NCBI RefSeq assembly: GCF_000423485.1
Contig: NZ_KE384026.1
Span: 62,001 to 126,000 of the forward strand
DNA from: Propionimicrobium lymphophilum DSM 4903
GTDB lineage: Bacteria > Actinomycetota > Actinomycetes > Propionibacteriales > Propionibacteriaceae
Length of the DNA stretch: 64,000 nt
Direction of reading: 5' to 3'
Every line of letters starts with the position of its first letter. Within the stretch, counting starts at the first letter, position 1. The translations under genes and the position numbers were made by a program. The notes below the pieces were generated by a model. That model did not search any database and was not told where the DNA came from. It saw only the letters and a program-made list of their open reading frames with translations. Below, piece by piece: positions 53,981 through 62,931 of the stretch.

Positions 53981-54015
53981 AAATAATGCGGTGGCTAAAA
54001 GCCACCGCATTATTT
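53981..54015. terminator. Bidirectional terminator between uxuB and sigB-like gene
   Basis: AAATAATGCGGTGGCT-AAA-AGCCACCGCATTATTT is a perfect 16-bp stem with a 3-nt loop, lying between two convergent genes. Confidence 0.9.
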
Positions 54016-54028
54016 GTATCTAAGAGAA

Positions 54029-54964
54029 CTATCCGACGGGAACAGCAGTTTTCTCGCGAAGCACATTCAACGCGGCGCGTTCGATCTGGCGTACGCGTTC
54101 CGCGGTGATGCCCCAGACCTGACCGATATCGGAGAGTTTGGCCTGGCGGCCATCCAACAGTCCGTAGCGCCTACGAACGACGTCTGCGGAACGCTCATCC
54201 AGGTTCTCCAGGAGATGATCAAGGCGATCGCGGTCCTCCTGACTGAGCACAACTTCGTCAGGACCGGGGGAGGTCTCCCTGGCAATCAAGTCGCCCAAAG
54301 AGGTGTCGCCCTCTTCCTCGACCGGAGCATCCAGGCTGACGTGCTCGCGGGAGTAACGAATGAGGTCGATAACTCGACCCTCCTCGAGATTCAGTTCCTC
54401 TGCGATCTCTGAGATCTCTGGTTCGCGTCCCAACTCGCGCTCCAAGTTGCGACGCACCGCAGCAATCTGGTTAACCTGCTCAGCCACATGAACCGGAAGG
54501 CGCACGACACGTCCCTGCTGAGCGATGCCGCGGCTAATTGCCTGCCTGATCCACCAGGTCGCATAAGTGGAGAATTTGAAACCTTTCGCGTAGTCGAACT
54601 TCTCGACGGCGCGGATCAAGCCGGTGTTGCCTTCCTGAACTAAGTCTAGGAGCGGCATCTGCGAACGTCCGTAACGGCGAGCAACGGAAACCACGAGCCT
54701 AAGGTTTGCTCTGGTGAAGTGCTGCATGGCGGTTTGTCCGTCCTGAGCAACCTCTAACAGCTCTTCCTGTGTGGCTTTGACGCTTGTCTCAGCGGTGCCA
54801 TCGAGAATTTTGCGGGCGAACAAGCCAGCTTCAATGCGGCGCGCCAGCGAGACCTCTTCCTCGGCTGTAAGGAGAGGAGTCTTGGCGATGGCTTCCAAGT
54901 AAAGGCCAACGGAGTCTTTGCCATCGATGCCTTCTGTATTGCGTGCACGGGCTCTGGAACTCAT
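54029..54964 (-). CDS. Group 2 RNA polymerase sigma factor (SigB-like)
   Basis: A 311-residue sigma-70 factor without an extended N-terminus. Region 1.2 is DSVGLYLEAIAKTPLLTAEEE. Region 2 contains [21 protein letters not shown] and TYATWWIRQAISRGIA. Region 3 has VNQIAAVRRNLERELGREPE. Region 4 has VVRRRYGLLDGR and WGITAERVRQIERAAL. AGGAGG precedes the ATG. It diverges from the primary sigma gene across 320 bp, which suggests a gene duplication. A stationary-phase or stress role is inferred from the family. Confidence 0.9.
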   Translation of the reverse strand: MSSRARARNTEGIDGKDSVGLYLEAIAKTPLLTAEEEVSLARRIEAGLFARKILDGTAETSVKATQEELLEVAQDGQTAMQHFTRANLRLVVSVARRYGRSQMPLLDLVQEGNTGLIRAVEKFDYAKGFKFSTYATWWIRQAISRGIAQQGRVVRLPVHVAEQVNQIAAVRRNLERELGREPEISEIAEELNLEEGRVIDLIRYSREHVSLDAPVEEEGDTSLGDLIARETSPGPDEVVLSQEDRDRLDHLLENLDERSADVVRRRYGLLDGRQAKLSDIGQVWGITAERVRQIERAALNVLREKTAVPVG

Positions 54965-55284
54965 GGACGTGCCTCCTAATATCGAAATGAATATCTATCT
55001 AAAGCCAAACTGTTTACAGCTATTAGGTTCAGTAGCTGCAACGCGAAAAGTTCCGGATTTGTTTCTCAATTTGGCAACAATCAGACCTCTGGCGTATCAG
55101 TGTGCGTGTTTTATGTCACAGGTATAGTTATAATTTTCTAAAAATCTGCCTCTAGTCGCAGTCTTCGGCTCGTTTGGGGGCTAGAAATTTGGTACCAGGT
55201 GCCACAATAGATAGACGTGGTAGGTCTCTAGCCTGCCCGAATGTTTTTCGCCGGATATTGTAACAGATTTGGAAGGTCACGTTA
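54965..55284. other. Divergent intergenic region of the two sigma genes
   Basis: No gene is seen. The plus strand has GGTATAGTTATAATTT around 55122-55137, offering overlapping -10 boxes (TATAGT, TATAAT) for sigA. GGAAGG at 55270-55275 is the sigA binding site. AGGAGG just before 54964 on the minus strand serves the SigB-like gene. Confidence 0.45.
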
Positions 55285-56847
55285 GTGTCGCCAAGCACCA
55301 CAAAGGCTTCTGCAGCTAAAGCCAGTTCCACTGCAAAGAAAAAGAGCACGGCTTCGGCATCTAAAACGCAGAGCGCGGAAACTCCCAAGAAGAAAACGAC
55401 TGCTGCTCGTTCGACTTCGAAGACTAAGACTTCCGCACCCAAGAAGACCGCCAGTAAGAGCACAGCGGCCAAGAAGCCTGCCACTAAGAAGACTGCTACA
55501 AAGAAGCCGGCAGCCAAGAAGACTGCGGTTTCTAAGGCTAAAGAGGCAGAAGTAAAGCCGGTAGAAACCGAAGAAGTAGACGAAATTGAACTCGACGAAG
55601 TCGCTGAGCCCGAGGACGTAAACGAGGATGAGCTCGACGACGAGGTTGATGTTGAAAGCGACCTCGCAGATGATCTAAAGGATGACTTCGAAGAAGAGGA
55701 CGACGAGCAGGAGGTCGCCAAGAACTTTGGCGGCGGTAAGTCTGTCACCGTCAAGCGGGAAGGTGACGAGTTGGTCGTTACCGTCGGCGGTGAGAAGCGT
55801 TCCCTAGACGATGTCGATGATTCCAAGTTCGATTCCGCCGAGGCCGCGAAGGACGAGGCGAAGATCAACGAGGAACAGGGCTTCAGTCTCTCCGATAAGG
55901 ACGACGCCGATGAGCCCGCGCAGCAGGTAGTCACTGCTGGTGCCACTGCGGACCCGGTTAAGGACTACCTGAAGCAGATTGGCAAGGTTGCCTTGCTTAA
56001 TGCCGCTGAAGAGGTCGACCTTGCCAAGCGCATCGAGGCTGGGCTATTCGCCGAGGAATCCGTCAGCAACGGCGACGTGAAACCTGAAGATATCGACGAT
56101 TACATGTGGATCGTCGAAGATGGTCAAGATGCCAAGAACCATCTGCTCGAGGCTAACCTTCGACTGGTTGTTTCCCTTGCTAAGCGTTACACCGGGCGTG
56201 GAATGCTCTTCCTTGATCTGATTCAGGAGGGCAACCTGGGCCTTATCCGTGCAGTTGAGAAATTCGACTACGCAAAGGGATATAAGTTCTCCACCTACGC
56301 AACTTGGTGGATTAAGCAGGCGATCACTCGTGCGATGGCCGATCAGGCTCGCACAATCCGTATTCCGGTCCACATGGTTGAGGTCATCAACAAGCTGGCT
56401 CGAGTCCAGCGCCAGATGCTGCAGGATCTTGGTCGCGAGCCCAATCCTGAAGAGCTGGCTGAAGAACTCGACATGACTCCCGAAAAGGTTGTCGAGGTGC
56501 AGAAGTACGGTCGCGAGCCGATCTCACTGCACACCCCGCTGGGCGAGGACGGCGACTCTGAGTTCGGTGATCTGATCGAGGACTCCGAGGCTATCGTTCC
56601 GGCAGACGCGGTGAACTTCACCCTGCTGCAGGAGCAGCTGCACGATGTCCTAGACACGCTCTCCGAGCGCGAAGCAGGTGTGGTTTCGATGCGTTTTGGT
56701 CTGACCGATGGCCAGCCGAAGACTCTCGACGAGATCGGCAAGGTTTATGGCGTCACGCGTGAGCGTATTCGTCAAATCGAGTCGAAGACGATGAGTAAGC
56801 TGCGTCACCCGTCTCGTTCGCAAATTCTGCGCGACTACCTGGAGTGA
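55285..56847 (+). CDS. sigA: Primary sigma factor SigA/RpoD
   Basis: A 520-residue housekeeping sigma-70. Residues 1-80 are Ala/Ser/Lys-rich with repeated KKTA-type units. Residues 90-150 are acidic (Glu/Asp), a pattern known in actinobacterial HrdB/SigA. Region 1.2 begins [19 protein letters not shown]. Region 2.4 reads [20 protein letters not shown], and region 4.2 ends [20 protein letters not shown]. The GTG start follows GGAAGG. It is divergent from the SigB-like gene and ahead of a strong terminator. Confidence 0.95.
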   Translation: MSPSTTKASAAKASSTAKKKSTASASKTQSAETPKKKTTAARSTSKTKTSAPKKTASKSTAAKKPATKKTATKKPAAKKTAVSKAKEAEVKPVETEEVDEIELDEVAEPEDVNEDELDDEVDVESDLADDLKDDFEEEDDEQEVAKNFGGGKSVTVKREGDELVVTVGGEKRSLDDVDDSKFDSAEAAKDEAKINEEQGFSLSDKDDADEPAQQVVTAGATADPVKDYLKQIGKVALLNAAEEVDLAKRIEAGLFAEESVSNGDVKPEDIDDYMWIVEDGQDAKNHLLEANLRLVVSLAKRYTGRGMLFLDLIQEGNLGLIRAVEKFDYAKGYKFSTYATWWIKQAITRAMADQARTIRIPVHMVEVINKLARVQRQMLQDLGREPNPEELAEELDMTPEKVVEVQKYGREPISLHTPLGEDGDSEFGDLIEDSEAIVPADAVNFTLLQEQLHDVLDTLSEREAGVVSMRFGLTDGQPKTLDEIGKVYGVTRERIRQIESKTMSKLRHPSRSQILRDYLE

Positions 56848-56868
56848 TAAGGCGAGCAGGCAATTAGC

Positions 56869-56904
56869 AATGGAGGGTAAGGAAATCTTGCCCTCCATTT
56901 TTCT
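56869..56904 (+). terminator. Terminator of sigA
   Basis: AATGGAGGGTAAG-GAAAT-CTTGCCCTCCATT has 12 Watson-Crick pairs and one T-G wobble, followed by TTTTC. Confidence 0.88.
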
Positions 56905-56964
56905 TGCAGCAAAAAAGCCTAGGAAAATGCGTAATTAACCGAATGCCTAAAGCCAGGACATGAC

Positions 56965-57001
56965 AAAGGCCCAGGGCAAGAGTAATCAGCCCTGGGCCTT
57001 T
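56965..57001. terminator. Second hairpin, likely terminator of the minus-strand LPXTG gene
   Basis: AAAGGCCCAGGGC and GCCCTGGGCCTTT are perfect 13-base complements around an 11-nt loop. It lies 22 bp beyond the LPXTG gene stop on the minus strand. Confidence 0.8.
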
Positions 57002-57022
57002 ATCAATTATTTTTTGTAGCTA

Positions 57023-58981
57023 CTAGTTCTTCCTGTTGCGGCGAGTAGCTGCCACGGTAGCTCCAGCAAGCAGTATTGCTCCTGCAACGCCGATGGCACC
57101 TAGAGAGCCTGAACCGGTAGTGGGAAGTCCTTTAGACTTTGCCACACGCTTCTTGCCCTTCGTTGCCTTTGCTGGTTCAGCAGGTTTTGCAACGTTCGAA
57201 TCGGGCTTGGCTTGTGCAGCATTTTGATCTGCGGCCTCGGCCTTTTTGTCAGATTCTTGGTTTGCAGCTCCGCCGGTGGTGTCGGTTGGTTCGGTTTGGG
57301 TTCCTTGGTCAGCGGTGTCCGTAGGGTCGGTCTGAGTGCCCTGGTCAACAGTAGAAACGGGCTGAGCTGTTAGAGAGATCGTGTACGGGTGGACGATGTG
57401 GAATGAGTCGGTGAACTCGGCAGCGTCTGTGTAGCCTCCATTAAGCGCGAAGGTGTTGTACGACAGCACCGGGTTCAACAGATTCCACTTCTGTGCGACT
57501 GGAAGCTTAATGCCCTTGAGAAGGATGGTAACCTTATCGCCGACGTTCATCTTGGACAGCGGAACGACGATCTTGCCGTCCTTTATTGTTCCCGCAACCT
57601 CTTTGCCGTCGGCAGTCTTGACCACAACGGACTCAGCAGTGACACCCTGGGGGAGCTCCGCGGAGAATTCACCGTTAGCGGTAGCGGCGTAACCATCGCT
57701 GGTTACGACAAGCTCAAAGTCAAACGGCTTGTTGACGATCTGCTTAGCAGGATCGTTAGTCGCAGCAGCGGCCATGGTCAGGTGTGATCCAGTCGTCACG
57801 GTAGCGCCAGTAAACCCGGTTAAGGCGACGGCACTCTTATCGGCTAGCCCGGTGTGATCAGCTGTTTCGTCTGCCTGCCTGAAAGTAGTGAAAATTCGAG
57901 TAACGCCTTCTGGCACTTTCCAAACAAATCCCTGCGTGCCGACTTCTGGCCGGTTGGTGGAACCCTTGTACAGCATCACGGGACGATCAGTAGACCAGTA
58001 GGGGAAGTCGGAGATTTGCTTGCCCGTTGCATCGTAGATGCGCAACTGAAGCTGGTCGGTTCCGTTTGCGTTGCCGTTGGAAACCCAAGAAGGAGTGATC
58101 ACGATCTCGCTTCCTGGGGTTACGTCGACAGCCTGCTTAACGCCAACGTTGAAATGCGGGGAAACGCTGTACACGAAATCGGTCTGACGGTATGAGCCAT
58201 CTCCGAACGTGTAGCGGCCCATCATCCTGTAGCGGCCGATTCCTTCGTTGATGTGGCTCGTGAAGTGCGTCTTTGTAGAAGGATCAACACCTTCGGTGTC
58301 GCAATTCTCCCATGCCCAGTAGAGCTTGTGGCCGCTCTTGTATTGGCAGAAGTCGCCTTCTTCCACGGAGAATTTCAGTTTGTCCAGAGGTAGACCCCAA
58401 TTGTGGTAGAAGCGTTTAACGATGGACGCTTCTTTTTCCTGTTTGCTAGCTGGCGTGGCTTCATTCGGTTTGCTTGTCTCGCCTTGCGGTGCATACTGGC
58501 CCAACCAGAGGATGTTCTTCTTGCTCTCGGGATTAATTATTCCCGATTCACCTGTTCCGTTGGTGTAGGCCTTGCCTTCCTTCGAAATGCTTACAGCGCC
58601 GTTATTCAAATCCCAGCCGAATTCGTCGGCGTTGCCAATCAGCGGGCCATCAGTTCCGGGGAATTTCTTGGTGTCCACAACCGTGTAAGGAGTGGAAGTG
58701 TTTGGTAGCTTGACGGCCCCATCAAACGTGTTTACGGATCCTAGACCTTCGCGTTCGCCATCCCAGTTAACGTTGTCTGGCAAAACAGAGAGATCCGGGT
58801 TTGTGTAATTTCTAGTCTCTTCCAGGTTTTTAGCTGCAGGATCAGTTCCTGCTGCCACGACGTTTGCTGCCTCTTCTGTGCTGGTTTCTTCAGCGAATGC
58901 TGAGCCCATCGGCGAAAAAGCCAGCAGAAAACTTAACCCGCTGGCGACAATTAGACCGTGGCTCTTCTTGCTAAAATTCAT
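57023..58981 (-). CDS. LPXTG-anchored surface protein
   Basis: A 652-residue exported protein. ATG 58981 gives a signal peptide (about 1-30, SGLSFLLAFSPMGSAFAEE). The body (about 60-560) resembles no family I can name; the first half repeats aromatic-rich segments (YRMMGRYTFGDGSYRQTDF). It may be a Rib- or YPDG-less adhesin. A Thr/Asp-rich linker with TDPTDTADQGTQTEPTDTT-type repeats leads to LPTTG at 619-623, a hydrophobic segment and RRNRKN. Sortase anchoring is certain from the motif; binding partner unknown. No homopolymer switch is seen here. GTG 59008 is a less likely start. Confidence 0.85.
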   Translation of the reverse strand: MNFSKKSHGLIVASGLSFLLAFSPMGSAFAEETSTEEAANVVAAGTDPAAKNLEETRNYTNPDLSVLPDNVNWDGEREGLGSVNTFDGAVKLPNTSTPYTVVDTKKFPGTDGPLIGNADEFGWDLNNGAVSISKEGKAYTNGTGESGIINPESKKNILWLGQYAPQGETSKPNEATPASKQEKEASIVKRFYHNWGLPLDKLKFSVEEGDFCQYKSGHKLYWAWENCDTEGVDPSTKTHFTSHINEGIGRYRMMGRYTFGDGSYRQTDFVYSVSPHFNVGVKQAVDVTPGSEIVITPSWVSNGNANGTDQLQLRIYDATGKQISDFPYWSTDRPVMLYKGSTNRPEVGTQGFVWKVPEGVTRIFTTFRQADETADHTGLADKSAVALTGFTGATVTTGSHLTMAAAATNDPAKQIVNKPFDFELVVTSDGYAATANGEFSAELPQGVTAESVVVKTADGKEVAGTIKDGKIVVPLSKMNVGDKVTILLKGIKLPVAQKWNLLNPVLSYNTFALNGGYTDAAEFTDSFHIVHPYTISLTAQPVSTVDQGTQTDPTDTADQGTQTEPTDTTGGAANQESDKKAEAADQNAAQAKPDSNVAKPAEPAKATKGKKRVAKSKGLPTTGSGSLGAIGVAGAILLAGATVAATRRNRKN

Positions 58982-59178
58982 GAATTGTCTTCTTCCATCT
59001 AGGCGCACAGGGGGCGTCTAGAAATGTTGATTTTTCCTTCCCGTCGAAACTATTTTAACACTCGTAAAGGGAAAATATCCCCCGAGGTTTCATGAGGTCG
59101 CAGGATAAGAAAATCTTTTCTGCATGGGGCGAGCAGACATTTTTCAAGAACCAAAAGCGGGGAAAGGCAGCTGACGAA

Positions 59179-59376
59179 TCATTTTTCTTTCGGCAGCCAG
59201 AAACTCGTGACGTCTTTCTTTGTTTCTAGCTGGTAATCGATGAAGGCTTTGGCGAGCTCGTAATCGAATGGCTTGGCAAAAGGCTGACGGGCGAACATCT
59301 TTCCGTGGTCGGTGCCGCGGTCGTTCATAAGCTGTTCAAAATGGACCATCGTGTGGCGCTCTGGTGTCATAGCCAT
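59179..59376 (-). CDS. Small hypothetical protein (65 residues)
   Basis: The frame reads MAMTPERHTMVHFEQLMNDR and ends DVTSFWLPKEK. Aromatic, charged composition is plausible for a real soluble protein, but no Shine-Dalgarno is clear and I know no family. In another frame, DVAVAIETLAFLPRPS lies just upstream (about 59420-59372), so this could instead be the 3' part of a frameshifted gene. Confidence 0.35.
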   Translation of the reverse strand: MAMTPERHTMVHFEQLMNDRGTDHGKMFARQPFAKPFDYELAKAFIDYQLETKKDVTSFWLPKEK

Positions 59377-59446
59377 GTGCTTGGACGCGGCAGAAAAGCC
59401 AATGTTTCAATAGCCACGGCTACATCGTAAGCCGGACATTATAAAA

Positions 59447-59485
59447 ATTAGGCGTCACGAGCCTGATGGGCTCATGACGCCTAAT
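59447..59485 (-). terminator. Terminator of the zinc-ribbon gene
   Basis: ATTAGGCGTCACGAGCC and GGCTCATGACGCCTAAT pair over 16 of 17 bases with a short loop. On the minus strand it is followed by TTTTTATAAT. Confidence 0.85.
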
Positions 59486-59499
59486 TAATGAAGCTTTAT

Positions 59500-59697
59500 T
59501 TAGATATTTGCCTTTGCGGTTTCGTCCTGAATCCTGATTGCAACCTGGCGCAGCTTGTCCTCGTGGGCGCGCGCGTGGTGTGCGCAGAACATTAGTTCAC
59601 CGCCGGATGGAAGCGTCACCCGCACGTATGCCTGGGCGCCGCAACGGTCGCAACGGTCGGCAGCAGTAAGCTTTTCTTCCCTCACATCGGTAAGCAT
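59500..59697 (-). CDS. DUF7455-type zinc-ribbon protein
   Basis: A 65-residue protein. RCDRCGAQAYVRVTLPSGG with FCAHHARAHEDKL gives a CxxC-CxxH metal site. Small proteins of this kind are conserved in actinobacteria near sigA and parE, as here, but the function is unknown. GAAGGATTGATATAG precedes the ATG, so GAAGG is the binding site. It has its own terminator. Confidence 0.82.
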   Translation of the reverse strand: MLTDVREEKLTAADRCDRCGAQAYVRVTLPSGGELMFCAHHARAHEDKLRQVAIRIQDETAKANI

Positions 59698-59819
59698 CTA
59701 TATCAATCCTTCGTTCAGCCCTTACGTAGGTAGAACTACATTTCGGTTCAACTTGTTCCCAACAATACTTGGCCAGGTAAACAAAACAACCAGGCGTTCT
59801 CTATTCGGTTGCTATTGCC

Positions 59820-60788
59820 TCATCGAGTAACCGGAGTTTTGGGCTCCTTGCCTGATAGAACAAGCTCAATGTTTTCAACGGAAAGTGCAGTCATGCTAAT
59901 CCTGGTCTTGGTCGCCGCGGAGCCAATGTGGGGGAGAAGCACCACGTTTTCCATCCCGTAGAGTTCCTCCTCAATAAGGGGTTCGTTCTCGTAAACGTCC
60001 AAGCCGGCACCTGCCACCTTCCCGGACTTGAGCGCCTCAACCAGAGCACGTTCGTCAATGCAAGCGCCTCTCGCCGTGTTGACGATGTAAACGCCGGACT
60101 TCATCTTTCCAAAGGCATCTTTATCGAGAATGTGGCGGGTCTCGTCGGTGAGCGGGCAATGCAGTGAAATCACATCCGATCGTGCGATCAATTCCTCGGT
60201 GGTGACTCGTTTAGTGGGGGACGTGTTCGGGTTGATTGAATCGATGGCCGTGGTGTCTTTGTCGCTGTGAGCGGTATAGATGATATTAATGCCGAAGGCG
60301 GCGCCTCGTCTTGCCATGGCCTCGCCTATCTGACCGAGACCGATGATTCCGAGCGTCGCGCCCTGGATGCACTTTCCAAGCATGAATGTGTGGTCGTAGC
60401 GCCACGGCTTTCGGGCGCGAACGTGTCGTTCAGCTTCTCCCATGCGGCGGGTGGCCGAGAGTAACAAGGCAAACGCCAAGTCAGCGGTGGACTCATATAG
60501 GACACCAGGCGTGGTGGTAACGACGATTCCAGCTTCCTTGGCAGCGTTCATGTCGATGTTGTTGAAACCGGCAGCGCACTGGCCAATGACCTTTAAGTTT
60601 TTCGTCTTAGACAACATCTTTGCATCCAACCGATCCGAAAGCCCAGAAAGCAGAGCATCGGCATCTACGATCTGTTCTGCAAGCTCGTCGGCGCTCATGA
60701 ACTCTTTGCCGCCGATAACCTCGTGATTTGCGCGCAGATTTTCAAGGCACTCGTCGATTTGTGGATGGGTAACGATGATCTTTGCCAT
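59820..60788 (-). CDS. D-2-hydroxyacid dehydrogenase (NAD-dependent)
   Basis: A 322-residue enzyme of the D-isomer-specific 2-hydroxyacid dehydrogenase family. GIIGLGQIGEAMARRG is the NAD site. Catalytic residues are Arg in VNTARGACI, Glu in VYENEP and His in LPHIGSA. The sequence resembles glyoxylate/hydroxypyruvate reductases, but the substrate is not certain. There is no Shine-Dalgarno; TAAGAT is 7 nt before the ATG, so it is probably leaderless. It diverges from parE. Confidence 0.88.
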   Translation of the reverse strand: MAKIIVTHPQIDECLENLRANHEVIGGKEFMSADELAEQIVDADALLSGLSDRLDAKMLSKTKNLKVIGQCAAGFNNIDMNAAKEAGIVVTTTPGVLYESTADLAFALLLSATRRMGEAERHVRARKPWRYDHTFMLGKCIQGATLGIIGLGQIGEAMARRGAAFGINIIYTAHSDKDTTAIDSINPNTSPTKRVTTEELIARSDVISLHCPLTDETRHILDKDAFGKMKSGVYIVNTARGACIDERALVEALKSGKVAGAGLDVYENEPLIEEELYGMENVVLLPHIGSAATKTRISMTALSVENIELVLSGKEPKTPVTR

Positions 60789-60795
60789 GGAGAAA

Positions 60796-60801
60796 ATCTT
60801 A
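60796..60801 (-). promoter_or_regulatory. -10 box for leaderless hydroxyacid dehydrogenase
   Basis: TAAGAT on the minus strand is followed by 7 nt and the ATG at 60788. Confidence 0.4.
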
Positions 60802-60855
60802 ATGTGATTAGACTCGCGGGAAGCCTAAATATTCGAGTCCGCGACACAGAGCGGG

Positions 60856-60861
60856 TAAAGT
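60856..60861 (+). promoter_or_regulatory. -10 box for leaderless parE transcript
   Basis: TAAAGT is followed by 6 nt and the GTG at 60868. No Shine-Dalgarno is present. Confidence 0.45.
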
Positions 60862-60867
60862 CGCGGT

Positions 60868-62931
60868 GTGCCAAACGCTAAAAACAACTCGTACGGAGCC
60901 AAGAACCTAGTTGTTCTGGAAGAGCTGGAGGCCGTCCGTAAACGCCCCGCAATGTATATCGGGTCTACCGATACGCGGGGCCTAATGCACTGCCTCTGGG
61001 AGATCATCGACAACGCGGTCGACGAGGCCTTGGCTGGCTTCGGCGAAGAAATCGCAGTGGAGCTACGGGCCGATGGTTCCATCTTTGTCTCGGACAATGG
61101 CCGAGGCATTCCAGTCGATGTCGAGCCAAGCACCGGCCTGACTGGTGTCGAAGTCGTTTACACCAAGCTACACGCAGGCGGTAAGTTCGGCACTGGAAAC
61201 TATGGCGCTGCGGGCGGTCTGCACGGCGTTGGTGCATCAGTGGTAAACGCTCTTAGTTCAAGACTCGACGTTCAGGTGGATCGTGACGGAGCAACCTGGC
61301 AGATCAGCTTTCAACGCGGTGTGCCCGGCGAGTTCGACGGCGAAGGCCCCGATGCAAAGTTCAAACCAAGTCATGGGCTGCGCAAGGTCGGCAAGGTTGC
61401 CAAGAAAAAGACCGGTACGCGCGTACGCTACTGGCCCGATCGACAGATCTTCTTGAAAGACGCTGAGCTTTCCATCGAGAAACTAGTTAATAGGGCACGT
61501 CAGACCAGTTTCTTGGTGCCAGGCCTAGCCCTGAGGGTGACGGATTCGCGTCCAGAAGAGCCAGTCGAAGAATTCTTCCGCCACGAGGGTGGCATCACTG
61601 AATTCGTCGATTATCTGAGCGAAAGCGAGCCCGTAACCGACATTCTTCGTCTGCAGGGCAGTGCCCAGTTCGAAGAGACAGTTCCGGTGCTCGACAAGAA
61701 CGGGTCCATGACGCCACAGGACGTCGTTCGAGACCTGGACATCGACATCGCAGTGCGCTGGAGCAACCAGTACGACACGCTGACTCGTTCTTTCGTGAAC
61801 ATCGTCGCCACTCCGAAGGGCGGAACGCACGTAACCGGTTTCGAGCGTGGCTTGCTGCGGGCCTTCAACAACTCCTTGGAAGGCACCAGGCTGCTCAAAT
61901 CCAGCGACAACGTCATTAAAGAAGATGTCTTGGAGGGCATGACGGCGGTCGTGACGGTCAAACTCCCTGAGCCGCAGTTCGAGGGCCAGACTAAGGAAGT
62001 GTTGGGCACGCCGCCGGTTTCTAGGTTGGTAGCAAGCGTTGTAGAAGCCGAGCTTGGTAAGTTCTTGACCTCTAACAAACCCAGCGAGCGTCCGCAGGCC
62101 AGAACGGTCATGGAGAAGGTCGTAAATGCTTCTCGAGCCAGGGTAGCGGCAAGGCATTCGCGCGAGGTGCAGCGCCGTAAGACAGCGCTGGAGAACTCCT
62201 CTTTGCCACCCAAGCTTAAGGATTGCCGAAGCAACGACGTCGACCGCTGCGAACTTTTCATCGTGGAGGGCGACTCGGCTCTGGGTACCGCTAACCTCGC
62301 CAGGAATTCCGAATTCCAGGCGCTACTACCGATTCGTGGCAAGATCCTAAACGTTCAGAAAGCATCTCTTGCAGACATGCTAAAGAACGCGGAGTGCTCC
62401 TCGATCATTCAGGTTGTTGGCGCTGGCTCGGGGAAGAGCTTCGATCTCGACGCCGCACGCTACGGCAAAGTCATTTTTATGGCGGATGCTGACTCCGACG
62501 GCGCGCACATTCGCTGCCTTTTGGCGACGTTGTTCTTCAAGTACATGCGCCCGATGATGGCGGCGGGAAAGGTGTATTCAGCTGTTCCGCCGCTGCACCG
62601 ATTCGAGTTGACCAACCCCAAAAAAGGTATGGACAAATACATCTACACGTATTCGGATCCCGAATATCAGCGCAAGCTCGCAGAGCTAACGAAGAAGGGG
62701 CTCAAGTTTAAGGAGCCGCAGCGCTACAAGGGCCTTGGTGAAATGGACGCCGACCAGCTAAAAGACACCACCATGAATCCGCGGCACCGGTTGCTGCGTC
62801 GCCTTACCATCGACGACGGAATACAGGCCGCGGAGACTTTTGAAAGGCTCATGGGAAGCGAAGTCGCTCCGCGTAGGGACTTCATCGTGGACGGCGCCTA
62901 CTCGCTAAGCAACGATCAGATCGACGCCTAA
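60868..62931 (+). CDS. parE: DNA topoisomerase IV / gyrase-type subunit B (ParE)
   Basis: A 687-residue type IIA topoisomerase ATPase subunit. RKRPAMYIGSTDTRGLMH starts the GHKL fold, with DNGRGIPVD and GGLHGVGASVVNAL as ATP motifs. The TOPRIM part has VEGDSALGTANLARNSEF (the usual EGDSAGG reads EGDSALG), LPIRGKILNVQKA and MADADSDGAHIR. The EGDSALG form with PIRGK is typical of actinobacterial ParE rather than GyrB. The partner parC is outside the window. The start appears leaderless. Confidence 0.88.
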   Translation: MPNAKNNSYGAKNLVVLEELEAVRKRPAMYIGSTDTRGLMHCLWEIIDNAVDEALAGFGEEIAVELRADGSIFVSDNGRGIPVDVEPSTGLTGVEVVYTKLHAGGKFGTGNYGAAGGLHGVGASVVNALSSRLDVQVDRDGATWQISFQRGVPGEFDGEGPDAKFKPSHGLRKVGKVAKKKTGTRVRYWPDRQIFLKDAELSIEKLVNRARQTSFLVPGLALRVTDSRPEEPVEEFFRHEGGITEFVDYLSESEPVTDILRLQGSAQFEETVPVLDKNGSMTPQDVVRDLDIDIAVRWSNQYDTLTRSFVNIVATPKGGTHVTGFERGLLRAFNNSLEGTRLLKSSDNVIKEDVLEGMTAVVTVKLPEPQFEGQTKEVLGTPPVSRLVASVVEAELGKFLTSNKPSERPQARTVMEKVVNASRARVAARHSREVQRRKTALENSSLPPKLKDCRSNDVDRCELFIVEGDSALGTANLARNSEFQALLPIRGKILNVQKASLADMLKNAECSSIIQVVGAGSGKSFDLDAARYGKVIFMADADSDGAHIRCLLATLFFKYMRPMMAAGKVYSAVPPLHRFELTNPKKGMDKYIYTYSDPEYQRKLAELTKKGLKFKEPQRYKGLGEMDADQLKDTTMNPRHRLLRRLTIDDGIQAAETFERLMGSEVAPRRDFIVDGAYSLSNDQIDA

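Noticed and set aside
55152-55946. 264-codon Ser-rich minus-strand open frame
   Set aside because: It is antisense to the Lys/Ala/Glu-rich N-terminus of sigA, which creates Ser/Leu-rich codons by complement.
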